Assembly: GCA_946800325.1 (NCBI GenBank)
Contig: OX326957.1
Coordinates: 54,989,798 to 55,053,797 of the forward strand
DNA: 64,000 bases
Direction of reading: 5' to 3'
DNA from: Luzula sylvatica
Lineage: Eukaryota > Streptophyta > Magnoliopsida > Poales > Juncaceae
The notes beneath the pieces were generated by a model. It saw nothing but the letters and a program-made list of their open reading frames with translations, searched no databases and had not been told where the DNA came from. How positions within the stretch are numbered: position 1 is the first letter of the stretch; each line of letters begins with the position of its first letter. This document shows, in pieces, positions 30,609 through 43,600 of this stretch. Position numbers and translations under genes: made by a program.

Positions 30609-33600
30609 ATGGAAGACGAAGGAAGAAGCGACTATGGAGCATTCATGGAGAAATTCGAGCTTCCACTCAAAGGCCTCACCTTCGTCGTCAAAGACATGTC
30701 AGTTAACTATTCGTCTATTACCGTTTACCCCTCGCAAAATTGTGAAATTATCTGGTTAACTACTTTTGTTTTATCGTAGATTCGATATGGAGGGATATGT
30801 GACTGGATTTGGAAATCAGGACTGGGCTAGAACTCACGAACCGGCGAAATGGACGTCTCCAGTTGTTCTGTCCACCATCATGGCCGGCGCCACGTGTCTC
30901 GGCAGAACCGTCATGGACGAAATGGCTTATAGGTAGGATTTTCAAACATATGTATCCCCATGTAATTAATCATCACGAAGAATTTGGAAATTATGTAATG
31001 CAGTATAAATGGGGAAAATATGCATTATGGTACCCCAAAAAATCCATGCGTGCCGGATCGAGTCCCTGGAGGATCGTCAAGTGGATCCGCAGTTGCAGTA
31101 GCCGCAAATCTCTCAGACTTTTCTCTAGGTCAGCGATGCAGTCTATTTTGGGATATTTGCATTTATAACCCTATAAAATCGATAATTTTAATAGGGACTG
31201 ATACGGGGGGAAGCGTCAGGGTTCCAGCTGCGTATTGTGGGATTTTTGGATTCAGACCTTCACATGGAATTATTTCTACCGAGAATATGATTCCAATGGC
31301 TCAGAGCTTTGACACTGTTGGTAATTTTGCATTTTAACCCCTCAATTTTAATGTATTGATTTTAACCATGGTTCTGAAACTCGGACTTGGACTCGGACTC
31401 GGTTGGCTCCGGAGACTCGGAACTCGGACGATTCGGACGAGTCAAAAAAAAAACTCGGACGATTAGTAAAAAAATCGGAAAAAATAGAAAAAAATAGAAA
31501 AAATTATTTTAAAAATAGATAACCATTCATAAACATGATACACACAAATTCAACTAATAAAATCCAAATTTTTATACTGTAAAATGAAGTATGTCTAGTA
31601 TGGCTAGTATGGCTGAAATAAAGTATGTACTGTAAAATCTTTATGCACTGTAAAAATGAAATTGAAGGATGTGTAAAATAAAGACAATTTTATACAACTA
31701 CAATCCATTTTAATATAACAATCTTTAAAAAAAAAAAATCACATCTCATATGCAAAATATCGAATCTGGATGGTATGTATGTATATTTGTAAATTGTAAG
31801 CCTACCCTTAAAACTTTTAGTTTCTTTTATTCGATTTTCATAAATTTAAAAGTAAAATAAAGACAATTTTTATATAACTACAATTCATTTATGAGTAAAA
31901 TAAAGAAATTTTTTTATTCTTAACAATGCAAGTTAAGTTTTCATCCAATGAACGTATGTGTACATTTACTGATCTTTTTTTTTTTTTTTACAAAAACATC
32001 ATCCACAAATATAAACATTTTAAGATTTTACGGTAACTACGATGTATTAATGAACAATAATTGTAATTTGCTATTTTAATATAATATAACATATTCATTG
32101 TACTATCGCCAAGTTTATAAATATTTAATGTATTTTTTTATATTTTTAATTGTAATTTGCTATTCCATGACTCTTCTACATGTCACTCTCATTTTCAGTC
32201 ACACTCTTCTTCTTCATTCAAATTTGCAAACATATATCGTCATTGTTAAACACACTTATTTCGTAGAGATATAAGAGAGAGGTATACAATTTATAACAAC
32301 TTTCCTTTTTACAAGCCAGGCTCGGGTCTTACCTGTCTATGCTTGATGGCCATGCATACAAAAAAAAAAAAAAAAAAAAAAAAGTCGGATCCAGAGTTAT
32401 CCTGCCGAAACTCGGCTCGGCTGTGTCCGAGTCCGACTCAACTCGGCCGAGTTTTTTTTTGACTCGGCCGAGTCTAAGAACCATGATTTTAACCCCTCAA
32501 CAAAAAATTGCCAATTTTGTAGGATGGTTTGCTCGAGATCTTTATACTCTAAATAAAGTTGGTCAAGTTTTATTGAAGCCGCCTTCAGAAATAAGGACGA
32601 AACCAACTCGAATTTTGATTCCAAAAGATTGTTTTGAAATTTTGAGTTCTCAAAGCGACCAAACTTACCGTATCATGAATTTATCAGCTGAGAAAATATT
32701 TGGATGTAAGTTAACTTTATACATTTTTTGAGTTTTACTTTTTTCCGTAATTTATTTGTATTAATTCAGTTATATCAATGTGACAGCTCAAGTGATAGAT
32801 AATGAAGATCTGGAGGGGTATATTTGCAAAAATGTACCAAGCATACAAAAGTTCATTAATGATTACCAAGGAAAAGAAGAAACATTACCAGCTTTGGCCG
32901 TTATTTCTCATGCCATGCGATTAATTCAAAGGTAAAATCAAACTAGGTAAATTTCCAAAACTAACCCCTGCATTATCCTTAAATTGCAAAACAAACCTGC
33001 ATTATATAGAAATTTTTCTGCGACGCAGTTCTTTTTTTCAATTTGCAACAAGGCAAGTATTTTTGCAAATTTCCAATAAACTATTTAAACTAGCTATAAA
33101 TCTTTTTACTATAGCTTGTTCTATATAATTATTTCTTTAATATTATTATATAAATAATATTTGTTTATTTTCAGGTTTGAGTTTAAAAATAACCATGAAG
33201 AATGGATAAAAACTACAAAACCCAATTTAGGACCGGAATTAAAAGAACGCGTAAACGATGCATTAAATGCAAATTACGATGATTTAGGCATTTGTAACGC
33301 AATTAAGGACGAATTAAAAACCGCTCTCACCGCTCATCTCGGGGTAATTAATTAAAATAAAACAAAATATTTTTGTAATTTTTTTAAAATTTTTGAGTTT
33401 AATAGGATCATGGAATACTTGCAATACCCACCGTACCGGGGGCCCCACCGAAGCTATTGACGGATCCAATTTTACTCGAAAATTTTCGCGCCAAAGCGTT
33501 TTCTTTGCTTTCTATTGCTGGAATGACTGGTTTTTGTCAGGTATTAATCTTCATAAAATATTGTTTGTTATATTATATATTAAACTTTTCAAGACGCAAA

Positions 33601-33787
33601 TTATTTTTTATAATTTTTTTATCTGTTTTTTTAGATTAATATTCCGCTAGGGATGAATAATGGTTTACCCGTATCGATATCTCTCGTGGCAAAACATGGT
33701 TTCGATAAATTTCTCTTGAGTGTTGCTCAAGAGATTAATGATGGTCTAAAAGAACAAGCTAATTTGGTTTGGGGTTCAAGTAATTAA
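30609..33787 (+). CDS. AMI1: Amidase 1, indole-3-acetamide hydrolase
   Basis: Nine exons: 30609-30697, 30780-30932, 31004-31128, 31195-31320, 32523-32705, 32787-32931, 33175-33343, 33406-33540, 33635-33787. They give 425 residues, the same length as I recall for Arabidopsis AMI1. It is an amidase-signature enzyme that hydrolyses indole-3-acetamide to the auxin indole-3-acetic acid, expected in the cytosol (no signal or transit peptide). The Ser-cisSer-Lys triad is complete: Lys28 in TFVVKDIFD, Ser105 in PGGSSSGSAVAVA and Ser129 in GTDTGGSVRVPA. Further conserved blocks are GIFGFRPSHG, PMAQSFDTVGWFARD, IPTVPGAPP and SLLSIAGMTGFCQ. Intron 4 is 1.2 kb because a hAT-like element sits in it; the other introns are 60-240 bp. 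An ABRE-like ACACGTGGC lies about 25 bp before the ATG. Confidence 0.94.
31367..32485. mobile_element. Non-autonomous hAT-like element in AMI1 intron 4
   Basis: 1119 bp, flanked by the 8-bp duplication ATTTTAAC (31359-31366 and 32486-32493). The ends begin CATGGTTCTGAAACTCGG on the left and, reverse-complemented, CATGGTTCTTAGACTCGG on the right. ACTCGG-type subterminal repeats occur at both ends. It has an AT-rich interior and a long A run near 32360. Same family as 7479-8587. Confidence 0.9.
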
Positions 33788-35362
33788 ATATTTAAGATTT
33801 TTATTCGTGTTATCGGTATTGATATTATTAAAATTTTGGATAAAATAAATGAATGAAGTAAATTAATTTATGAAGTTGAAAAAGATGAAGTGGAATTGTA
33901 TGTGTTAATTCTTAATTGTCTCAGTCAAATGAGGGACAAAGTCTATTTGTTATTGATGAGCTAATGTTTTACTTTTAGACTTGATTAGTAAACTATGATT
34001 TAGAATTCATGAAAAAAGTTTTTTTTTTTTTTTTTTTGGATAAATTGTGTAGTAAATCTGTAATAAATAAAGAAATGGTGGGGTTTAAAGGTGGTACGTG
34101 TGGCCTGGTTAATTGAACTGAAAAAGCTTTTTCAAGGACAGAAAAGTAGACATAGCCGAAAGCATGAAAAAAATTAATTTGAATTTTCAAAAAGAAAAAA
34201 TGGCGAGTATTTATTTGATTTGTGTTCTTTTTTGTTCATTGAAAACTTCCTCATTCAAAATGAGTTGGCTAAAAAGGACTATAATGTTTGAAAAGTGAAT
34301 TCTATTTTAAATTCACAAAGTTTTGGCCAAGTTGGGATGTAATTGAAATTAATATTGTTCCAATTTGGCTTTTCGACCAACTGTATATTCCTCATAAAAT
34401 AATGATGTACCATAGTTTGTATTGAATTTCATAATCTACATATTAAATGCTTTTAAATCGAAAACCATTTAATATCAAATTATCAATTCATGATTATCCA
34501 CTCAAGATTTTTTTTTCCCTTTTTTCACAATCCAACTATTTTTGAATGAAATTGCACCAATTCATTATTAGCTATATATGTAATGCATGCATTTTCATTA
34601 TCTATGTAATTTATGAATTAACTATGTATGTAATGCATGAATTATCACTATCATTTTATAAAATTTTCTGTAAGTATGGAAGGAATGAAACCGGCGGATC
34701 TTCCAAACCATCACACGCCCAGCTCAACTCACGACATCTAGGGTGGTAGAGGAAGTCCTAACTTGGAGGAAATTGTCATCGACGTTTTCTTATTAGGAGA
34801 TTTTGTTTAGTTTTAAAGAAATGTTTCTACTATCCTCAGCTCTATTATGCTCTATTATGTAAATATTTTTTTCTTTTATTAAATGAGAAAAGGATACCAT
34901 TCGGTACCCTAATTCAAAAAAAAATAAAATTCTGTAAGTAACTTGATTATCACTCTATTAAAAAGTAAAATGAAAGCATATAAAATTGGAAAAAGAAAAA
35001 AAAATTAGAAAAAGAAAAAGATGACACAATTAATCAATTGGATTCCTCTTCTGGCCCCACACTGGACCCCTAGAAACACCTATTCCACTCTCTCGGTCTC
35101 TCTCTCTCTCTCTTCCCTCCCTCTCTCTCTCTGACTCTCCCACTCCTTCTCCACCAAAACATCCATCTTCCATTTTTTTCTTCTAAATTTTTCTCTATTT
35201 GCCCTAAAAAGCTATAATTTCTACTTTACCCAGTTTATTTCTCTGTTTATATCCATTAAAACCTTGGAAAAAACTTCTTTGTAAATATCTATCTTTTTTC
35301 TCATTATCTCAAATTGGATTCTGTCAAAAGACCCGATTGAGATTTCTGACTAATAATAACCC
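33788..35362. other. Intergenic
   Basis: AMI1 3' flank, then AT-rich DNA without ORFs of note, a short retrotransposon tail (34677-34929), and from about 35090 a CT-rich tract (CTCTCTCTCTCTTCCCTCC) that looks like promoter/5'UTR of the next gene. Confidence 0.6.
34677..34929 (+). mobile_element. 5'-truncated retroposon tail (LINE/SINE-like)
   Basis: About 253 bp ending in an A-rich tail (CAAAAAAAAATAAAA), flanked by the direct repeat TTCTGTAAGTA (34666-34676 and 34930-34940). The body shows no ORF. Poly(A) plus a variable-length target duplication is the mark of LINE-type retroposition. It may be the 3' end of a LINE or a SINE; I cannot decide which. Confidence 0.7.
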
Positions 35363-37980
35363 ATGGCGACGAACAAGTTCGCAACTTTACTTCACAAGAA
35401 CACCCACAAAATTACTGTAGTTCTCATCTACACATTTCTCGAATGGATTCTCATAGCTCTTCTCTTACTAAACGGTTTATTTTCATATCTCATCTCAAAG
35501 TTTGCATCTTACTTTGGTCTGAAGCCTCCTTGCGTACTGTGTTCGAGAGTGGACCACCTATTCGAATCCGATTCTTCTCTCACATCATACAGGCGCCATT
35601 TGTGTGATTCTCACAAAATCGAGGTATCTCAATTGGGTTTTTGTTCGTTGCACAAGAGATTAGCCGAGGCAGGAGATATGTGTGAGGATTGCGGTACCTC
35701 TAGACCGGCGCCAGGTGGCGGTGGCGCGGTACTTTCGTGGATGCGTAGAAGCGAGATGGGTGAGAAGGATTTGAAGTGTTCTTGTTGTAGAATTGCATTA
35801 GAAAGTGGCTTTTATTCGCCTTATGTCGTCATGAAGCCTAATTGGGGTGTTTTGGAGTACACCCATAAAGTTGATTTAGACAAAGATGCCATTTTCGAGA
35901 TCGAAGAAGGTAAACTCGTGAGTTTCGACGTGTTCGATAGTGTTGATCAAAGAGAAAGAGAAAGAAAAGAGATATTCGAAGATAGAAAAGACGAAATTAT
36001 AGGGGAAGGATTCGAAGACACAGTCTTTGAGGTGGACGAAGAGAGAAATTTGGTACCTAATTTTGAAGAGAAACCCTTGCTAGAATTACATGATTCAATC
36101 CCAATTGTAATCAATGAATATATGGATATTACAGCTCGGGATTCAGTACGAGAGAATGAAAACCCAAGATTGGTTCCTTTGGAATTGATCGATTCGACTA
36201 CAATCACCATGGTTAAGACTAAAATTTGTGATTCGAATAGGGTTGGTGATGAAGAAAGAGATATGGGGTCTGATAACGGGTTAACGAATCGTGATTTAAA
36301 CCCGCTTGATATTTGTGTTGTTTTGGAAGAAGAGAAGAAAATGGTTTCCATTGTTGAACAGAATTCTTCTCGTGCCTCAGAAGAGAATGGTAATATTCAA
36401 TTTTATAATTCTATCTTCCACTATCTCTATATTAAAATTTGGATTTGAAATTAGGGTCTGAAGAGGAAAACAAAACAGAGGATTTGAGCATATCAATTGG
36501 AAGCGAAATTCCAGAGCAAGAAGAACACTCCAATGTGGATCCAGGTTATTAGATATTATAAAACACACAAAAAAAAAAAAAATTATATCCTGTGAACTAA
36601 GTAAAATTATGTGTGCAATTATAAAATTTCTGTTATTTTTCCAATTTTTTGGGGTCTGATTTGAAACAGAGATTATAGCGGAGCCTCAACATTTCAACAA
36701 TAATTTGGTGAGCTTAGTTGACCTATCATCTCCTACTCACCACAATGATTTTCTTCATGGTACTTAATATTTCATAATACCCAAAGTTCTATAGGGACCA
36801 ATATGAATATATAAACTCACATTTTTTCAACCAAATAGATACATTCGAAAATAATGAGCCTGAAGATGAAAAACCGCCCGAAACACCGACCCGTTTGATC
36901 CGTTTAGAAAGAGGACTCGAATCCTTAGACGGTAGCGAGACCGAATCAACCGAGCCATTGACAATCGACCATTTAAAATCAGCCCTACAATCCGAACGAA
37001 TTGCATTGCGCGAAATTTACTTAGAATTGGAGGAAGAGAGAAGTGCCTCTGCGATCTCGACGAACGAATCGATGGCCATGATTAACCGATTACAAGAGGA
37101 GAAAGCCGCGATGAAAATGGAAGCGTTGCAATATCAACGAATGATGGAGGAGCAATCCGAGTATGATCAAGAGGCCTTGCATCTGTTGAACGAGTTGGTC
37201 GTCAAGAGAGAGAGAGAGAAACAAGAGGTGGAGAGAGAGTTGGAAGGGTATAAGCGTAAATTCAGGGTTTTGGAGCGAAAAATTGCGAGGTCGAACGAGG
37301 GGAGTAAAAACGGGTTGGAGAATTCTTCGTCTTTTTCTTCTAGCTCGTCTTCTTCTTTGGGTTTGTTGGAGGAGAATGAAATTTACGAAAATACCCCTAT
37401 CGATGAGGACGAGGATGAGAGAGATGATTTGCAAATGGTTTCGATAGATGAGACTCTGGACGAGTTCGAAGAGGAGAGGATTTCGATTTTGGAACAATTG
37501 AAAGGTTTAGAAGAGAAACTTTTCGACTTGGATCACGAAGAGAATGAAAATGGCGATAAATTGAATGAAAATGATAATCATATAAACGAAGATTACGAAT
37601 CTTTCGAGGATATTTTGCACTTACCCTCATCGAATGGTAGCTTTAAGCACGAATCTCGATGCAAGAGTGTGCATAAAGGAAAGAGGCTTTTACCCCTATT
37701 CGATGCGGTTAGTTTGGAGAACGGAGAGGATAATGGAGAGGGTAATGGAGAGAATAGAGAGGAGAGATTGGCGATGCGAGAGGAAGTGGGAGAAGTTTAT
37801 GATAGATTACAAGCATTAGAGGCGGATAGAGAGTTTCTTAGGCATTGTATAAAATCGTTGAAGAAAGGGGATGCGGGTTTGGATCTACTTCAAGAGATTT
37901 TGCAGCATTTGAGAGATCTTAAACGGGTCGAATTAAGAGTCAGAAATTCAGGAGATGGATTTGGTCCCTTAACCGTGTAA
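35363..37980 (+). CDS. Myosin-binding protein with GTD-binding (DUF593) domain
   Basis: Four exons, 35363-36389, 36455-36544, 36670-36759 and 36839-37980, giving 782 residues. The N-terminus has a membrane segment (VVLIYTFLEWILIALLLLNG) then a Cys-rich region (PPCVLCSRVDHLF, MCEDCG, CSCCR). The centre is long and acidic. The C-terminal GTD-binding domain (about residues 440-560) is coiled coil: LKSALQSERIALREIYLELE, then YQRMMEEQSEYDQEALHLLN and KREREKQEVERELE. Proteins of this plant family (MyoB, zein-binding FLOURY1-like) bind the globular tail of class XI myosins and sit on vesicles or ER that drive cytoplasmic streaming. Further acidic and coiled-coil sequence ends at FGPLTV. Which MyoB subgroup it belongs to is not resolved. 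Confidence 0.9.
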
Positions 37981-40641
37981 TTCTTTTCGTACCCATACAA
38001 AAGGTATTTATTTTTGAATCTTCAATTGTTTTCTTTTACATGAAAAATATATTGATCTGTATTGTTGGTTTTCAGGAACGGGTTTAGTTTGGGCGTAATA
38101 GAAAGATCCGACCCGTTAAATTTGAGTTTGATTGGTTGATTTTTTTTGTTTGTTTTGGAAGGGGAACATGGGAGGAGTTCTGCTTTCAAAAAAGCCCTAT
38201 TTTTGTGGGTCTTTTTTCTTTTTCTTTTTCTAAGAGTGTGTGGTAGATATAATTGTGTCTTTGAAAAAGATAAGAAAAAAAAATTTAGGGTTTAAGGTGT
38301 GGTGCTTTTTTAGTTATTTTATTTGTTTATTTCTATTGCTTTTGTTTTTTTTTTTGTATTTTTTTGGGGGTTAAAGTGCTAGTTATAATGATGCTTTTTG
38401 AGCATGAGGTTTTTGAGTATATATAATGTGTGTTTTGAGTATTTCTCATCATAATGTAAAAGTTTAGGTTTTTAAAATTTATCTCAATGAGTCTCGTTTT
38501 GGAAGTGAAATGAAATATTGTATGTATATATATATTTGTGAATTTATGGTTGTGGATTTAATTTATTGCATTTTATGTCATTTCCTTTTCATATTTTGGA
38601 CAAATGAAAATGTCTTCACACCAACAATATTAAATGAATAAAAGCATTGATCAGTTGGTGGACAGAACAATTAGTTGGTTATTGGTTATCTGGCAGAGAA
38701 ATTTTCAGATGGACCTGGTGTATGGTAGACCATACACTAAGTTCACGTTCTTGTGCACTATTTCATAAGGTTCAATAGTGATGTGGTAGACCCGGTCTAC
38801 AACAGGACAGATATTTTATTGCCAGTGAGTTCCAGCTAGTAATGGGGGTACATCAAAAAAATTAGGGATGCATTGAAAATTTGATTTTTGGCAAAATGGT
38901 CATTTGAATTGGCTTATTGCTTGATGTTTAAGATTTTGTTTACCAATATAGAATCTAAAAATATGTTTTATTGGTCCTAAAAAGGAAGACCAAAAGTGTA
39001 CCAGTTGAGTTTTGTTTCGAATATTTCATTCAGGTTTTTCATCAAACATCTCGAGTGCATCGGAGGACATATAAGTTTGGCTTTTTTGACATGAGGCGCA
39101 ATTTCACGTGTGTCCCTATAAAACATTATAATTTCATATATGCCCATCGATAATGTAAAATTTTACGACTATCCCTGCAAATCCTTCAAATGTTCATATA
39201 TATCCCTTTAAAACCATTAAAATATCATGCTTATCCATATAAAATCCTTAAAATATCACACATACCCTTATTTTATCTCATTAAAAATCATCAATGTACT
39301 TCTCGTTAGTAATCTATCAGTTACTTAATTTTTAAAATTAATTTTCTATGATTATGAATAGCTTTGCTCATAAATAATATTTAAAACCATAAAAAAATCA
39401 GATATTGTCAAATCTATCTCACGGATTTCCTTCAAAATATCATTACTCAAATCAATATTATTCTCAAAATTTTAAGTAGCTGTTATCTTATATTTATATA
39501 GGGATAAAACGGGAAAAATATTTTGATCGAAAAAATTAATAATTTTTTAACTAAAAGCTCAATTTAAGGGTATCCATGATATTTGAAGGGCTTTATAGGG
39601 ATATTTACGAAATTTCACGTTTTCGAGAGATATACCCGAAATTATGATATTTTGCAAGGACACACATGAAATTCTGACTTGACATAAAAACTATTCAAAC
39701 TTTGAAACTTGTCAGTACTGGTAGTACTATTTTTTATATGTTTCTTGTGATTTTAAATTTTTAACAGACGAAACAAGTCGGGCAGGTTTTTTATGCAACT
39801 AAAACCTTATATAGAAATATTGCAATGTCAAGAATAAAACAAAAAAAAAAAAAAAAAAATCCAAAAATGTATTTTTTGAGTTTTTAAAACAGGATCAGGT
39901 AAAGTTTTTTCTGAAAAAAAAATACATGCTATTTATTCTCCTAAGGACTCTTTAACTAATTAATACAACCATCAAATTGATTCTCATAAATGACATTACA
40001 AATCTAGAAATTAAACACACAAATTTAGACTCTTTAATCACTACAAACATCAAATTTAATATTCTCATAAATGACGTTACAAATCTAGAAATCAATACAC
40101 ACAAATTTAGTCTCTTTACCACCTCAACCATCTTCTCAGATCAAGCCCAGTCTGCTTCAAAAAATCAAATCGTTTAAACAATTTTATACAAATCAGAGAT
40201 TCATTTGAAATTACATTCTCTCTAAAAATTATATTTGGACCCAAAAATTTATGAATCCTCCGGAATATAATGGGCCCAAGTTTGAAGAATTGGACTGTGA
40301 ATATGTGATGTAGTGTTTCAATTAATTAGGCTTCAGGCCGAAAGGTTTTCCTATTAAAAGTCTAGTCTAGGTTTATAACAGGGTCATTTGAAAATTGTAC
40401 ATACAAATGATACGAAGTATCTTTTTTTATATATAATAATATACTATTTCTTCCAACAATATAGTTTCGGATTGTACAATGTAAATAGTATATGTGCTAC
40501 ATCATATATGTTATTTCAAAAATCATTTAGAAACTGTGCTACATATTCAAAAATCATATATGTTATTTTCATGTATACTAGTAAAAACCATAAACCCTAA
40601 ATGCTAAAAAAAACTACATAATCATGATTAAACGGAATAAC
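37981..40641. other. Intergenic with one long-TIR MITE
   Basis: 3'UTR-like T-rich DNA to about 38500, then A/T-rich sequence without genes, a MITE at 39089-39680, and a duplicated phrase (CTCATAAATGACATTACAAA / CTCATAAATGACGTTACAAA) near 39983 and 40064. Confidence 0.6.
39089..39680. mobile_element. Long-TIR MITE, CCCTATAAAA family
   Basis: The left end GCAATTTCACGTGTGTCCCT is inverted relative to the right end (reverse complement AGAATTTCATGTGTGTCCTT). The inverted similarity continues for about 200 bp through several ATATATCCC phrases. A TTGACAT word flanks both sides, a possible 7-bp target duplication. Related structures lie at 16767, 22270 and 23375. Confidence 0.65.
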
Positions 40642-43600
40642 TTACCCTAGATTTGGGGCCTTGGTTTTCAAGGTGACATGATTTCCTTTAGGCTGAGATA
40701 ATGCCAGATGAATAGGTTCACGAGTCTCATCATAAATCGTAAATGCATATGGACGTGGATTATGTTTAGCCTTCCCATTTGATCCATTTCCTCCAAAAAT
40801 CTGAATCCAATTTTACAATTTAGCACAAAAGAATAAAGATCACATTCAGCATTTTGAGAGTTAATAATAACCCTAGTTGTGAAATTTATTACCTTCTTTT
40901 GCAGTTCCATATTTTCTTGATGAGCAAGACTCACCTTCTTGTAGAGATCAGCATTTTCATTATGGATCAAAAGTGTCTAAAAGTTATGTTAATACAATTT
41001 TAGGTCTCCTGAATTGCAATAAGAAATTTTATCTTCAAATATCGAACTATATATACCTTGTGATTCAGCTCTTGAATTTGTTCTGTATATAATTGCTCCT
41101 GAAAAGTTAAATGAAAACAATAATTATCAGTAAGAAACTCAAAAAATAATTATAAGTAAGAAATTAAAAATATATATACAGAAGTTAGTTTTTTCTATTA
41201 TTTTTTTACAAGAGCCAGTAGACATATGTTCAAAAAAATTATAATGAAGATAAGAATGCTTTTTTTTGGGGGGTTATATATGCGTGTGGGAAAGCGTGTT
41301 TAGTTGAATTGATTAATATTCTCAATTGAATGAATTAACGGATTAATTGACCGTTTAATTTAATTGACATGTTGAAGTGTCAATTAAACGTGTCAATTAA
41401 TCTTTAATTAGAGTGTTAATCAATCAAATTTGCCACCTCATCAAGGGGGTTGGGATGAGTTTTGGGGGCCAAGTATAATTTCCCTTTTTATTTTTGAGTT
41501 TGAAGATAACAATGCTTTGTTTTTTTCTTTCTTTATTTTGTAAATTTTTGTAGACCTTTCTTTTTCTAATAGAATGTGCACTCAATTCGAGCTGATTTTC
41601 AATTTGTTGTAGATCTTGGACGCTTAAGCCGGACAATTCTTCTCCAATCAACTGCCTGTATTCAAATTCGATCGAAATACATATAAATATTAACATGAAA
41701 TAAATAACCGATTACGCTACAAACCCTTTATTGTTTGCCATGTTTAAAAGCAGGAAATAAATGGACCCAAAGTTTACTTTCATTTCCATTAATTAGAATG
41801 AAATAAAAGCGAAAAAATATACAACTTTCCTGTGGGTATAGCAATAATAAGGAAAAGGAAATGGTGCGGGTCTTTCCGTTACGTACCTATGAGTTTCTTG
41901 TAAGTTTTGCAGTTGCTGCCTCAAGGTTTCGGCTTCCCTTTGCCAGAACTGACGAAAAAGAACCAGTGGGCGAGCTATTAAAACTTCGAGAGTTTTTTTT
42001 ACAATAACCATGAAATGATTGAAAATTTGTAAAAATAACATTTCGCGTGTGAGTTTGTAGAGACAATCTTTCCGAACTTCAGTATTTTTGCCTCAACTTT
42101 TTCACTTTTTTTCTTCATGTTTTGAAATCAATGGACAACGTGATTTTGAACTTGTACAGATTGAAACCAAAATAAATAAATAAAAAGTTACGGAACTCCA
42201 AGAGTTCGAAAATGTTATTTGTACAAACTCAAACATAAAAATATTTACTTGCAAACCTAAGAAAGAAGTACACAAATATATACCTTGACTTCTGAGTTCG
42301 AGTTCAGCAGAGGATGTTGCTCCTCCTTCGTCTTCATGTAGCGATCAATTATTGCTTTCATGCTATCAAGGTGTATTAATTAGATTTTTGTAGTTATATT
42401 TTTCATCGAGGTCATTTTAATTTACTTTATTAAGATTTAAGAAACTTAAAATAACCCCCAAAATGTATCCAATTATCCAAGTTTTAATAAACAATTTTTT
42501 AAAGTGTGAAACCCTAATTTAGGGTTTATTGAACCATTCAAAATATTTGAATTATATGATATAACAATGAGAAGTTCTTGAACCATTAGAAATAAGCTAA
42601 AAACTTGGAACAGGATTTAATTTAAGTTTTTGTGAAACATTTCAAGATCCGAATATACAGATGTTAATGATCAATATATGATCCTGATTTTGATCCAGAA
42701 TACATGTAAAGGGTAGTGATGCAAGTGTATTGAAATCCACAACATATATTTGATGGAAATATAAACTTCATATTATTATGACTAGGAGAATACTCGCGAT
42801 ATGCGGCGAACATATTAATTATGTTTTTCATCATAATACTAAAATACACATTTCTATGATAATATTGATAATATGACCTCAAAATAAAATCATTTGAAGT
42901 CATTTATTTATGATTATATATATGTTTTACAATTATTTCACATTACGATATAGAAAATAAACTCATTTTTTTATCAAATAATAATACTTGTATCATTGTA
43001 TCATTGTTGTTCACACCATTTCATACAATATCAAATATAAAAAAGTGAACCGTACGACGTAGTAACACATCATTAGTTATATAGTACTAATAATTTTTTA
43101 TTGATTCAAAATACAATGAAAATTATAAATAATTTCAAACTTAATAATGAAAGTAATTTAATAAATATCAAAATTTAATTTAACATAAACATAAACACAA
43201 TATAAATTATTTAATATCATATGATATTTTTTTAAAAATAACAATATTATTTGATAGGTGTTTTTAAATGCAATGAAAATATAAATAATATCGAACTTAG
43301 TAGTGAAAGTAATTTAATAAATATCAAAATTTAATTTAATTTAACATAAACATAATATAAATTATTTAATATCATATGATATTTTTAAAAATTTATGCCG
43401 TAATCGAGCTACAATCACGATTAAGATGATTAAAAATAAAAGTGTTGTGCCTTGTGTGGTTGTTATTGAAGTACTAGATAATAGTAACTTGATGTTTTCA
43501 TAGTTTCGTGGGAGAAACTATATATTACGTGACATGATTATGTCGTAGTGTTAGTATAAAGAAGAGAGTTTAATATAATGCATCAATAAAGAAATAATTT

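Noticed and set aside
35947..36351. 134-residue minus-strand ORF
   Set aside because: Shadow of the acidic region of the myosin-binding protein gene on the opposite strand.
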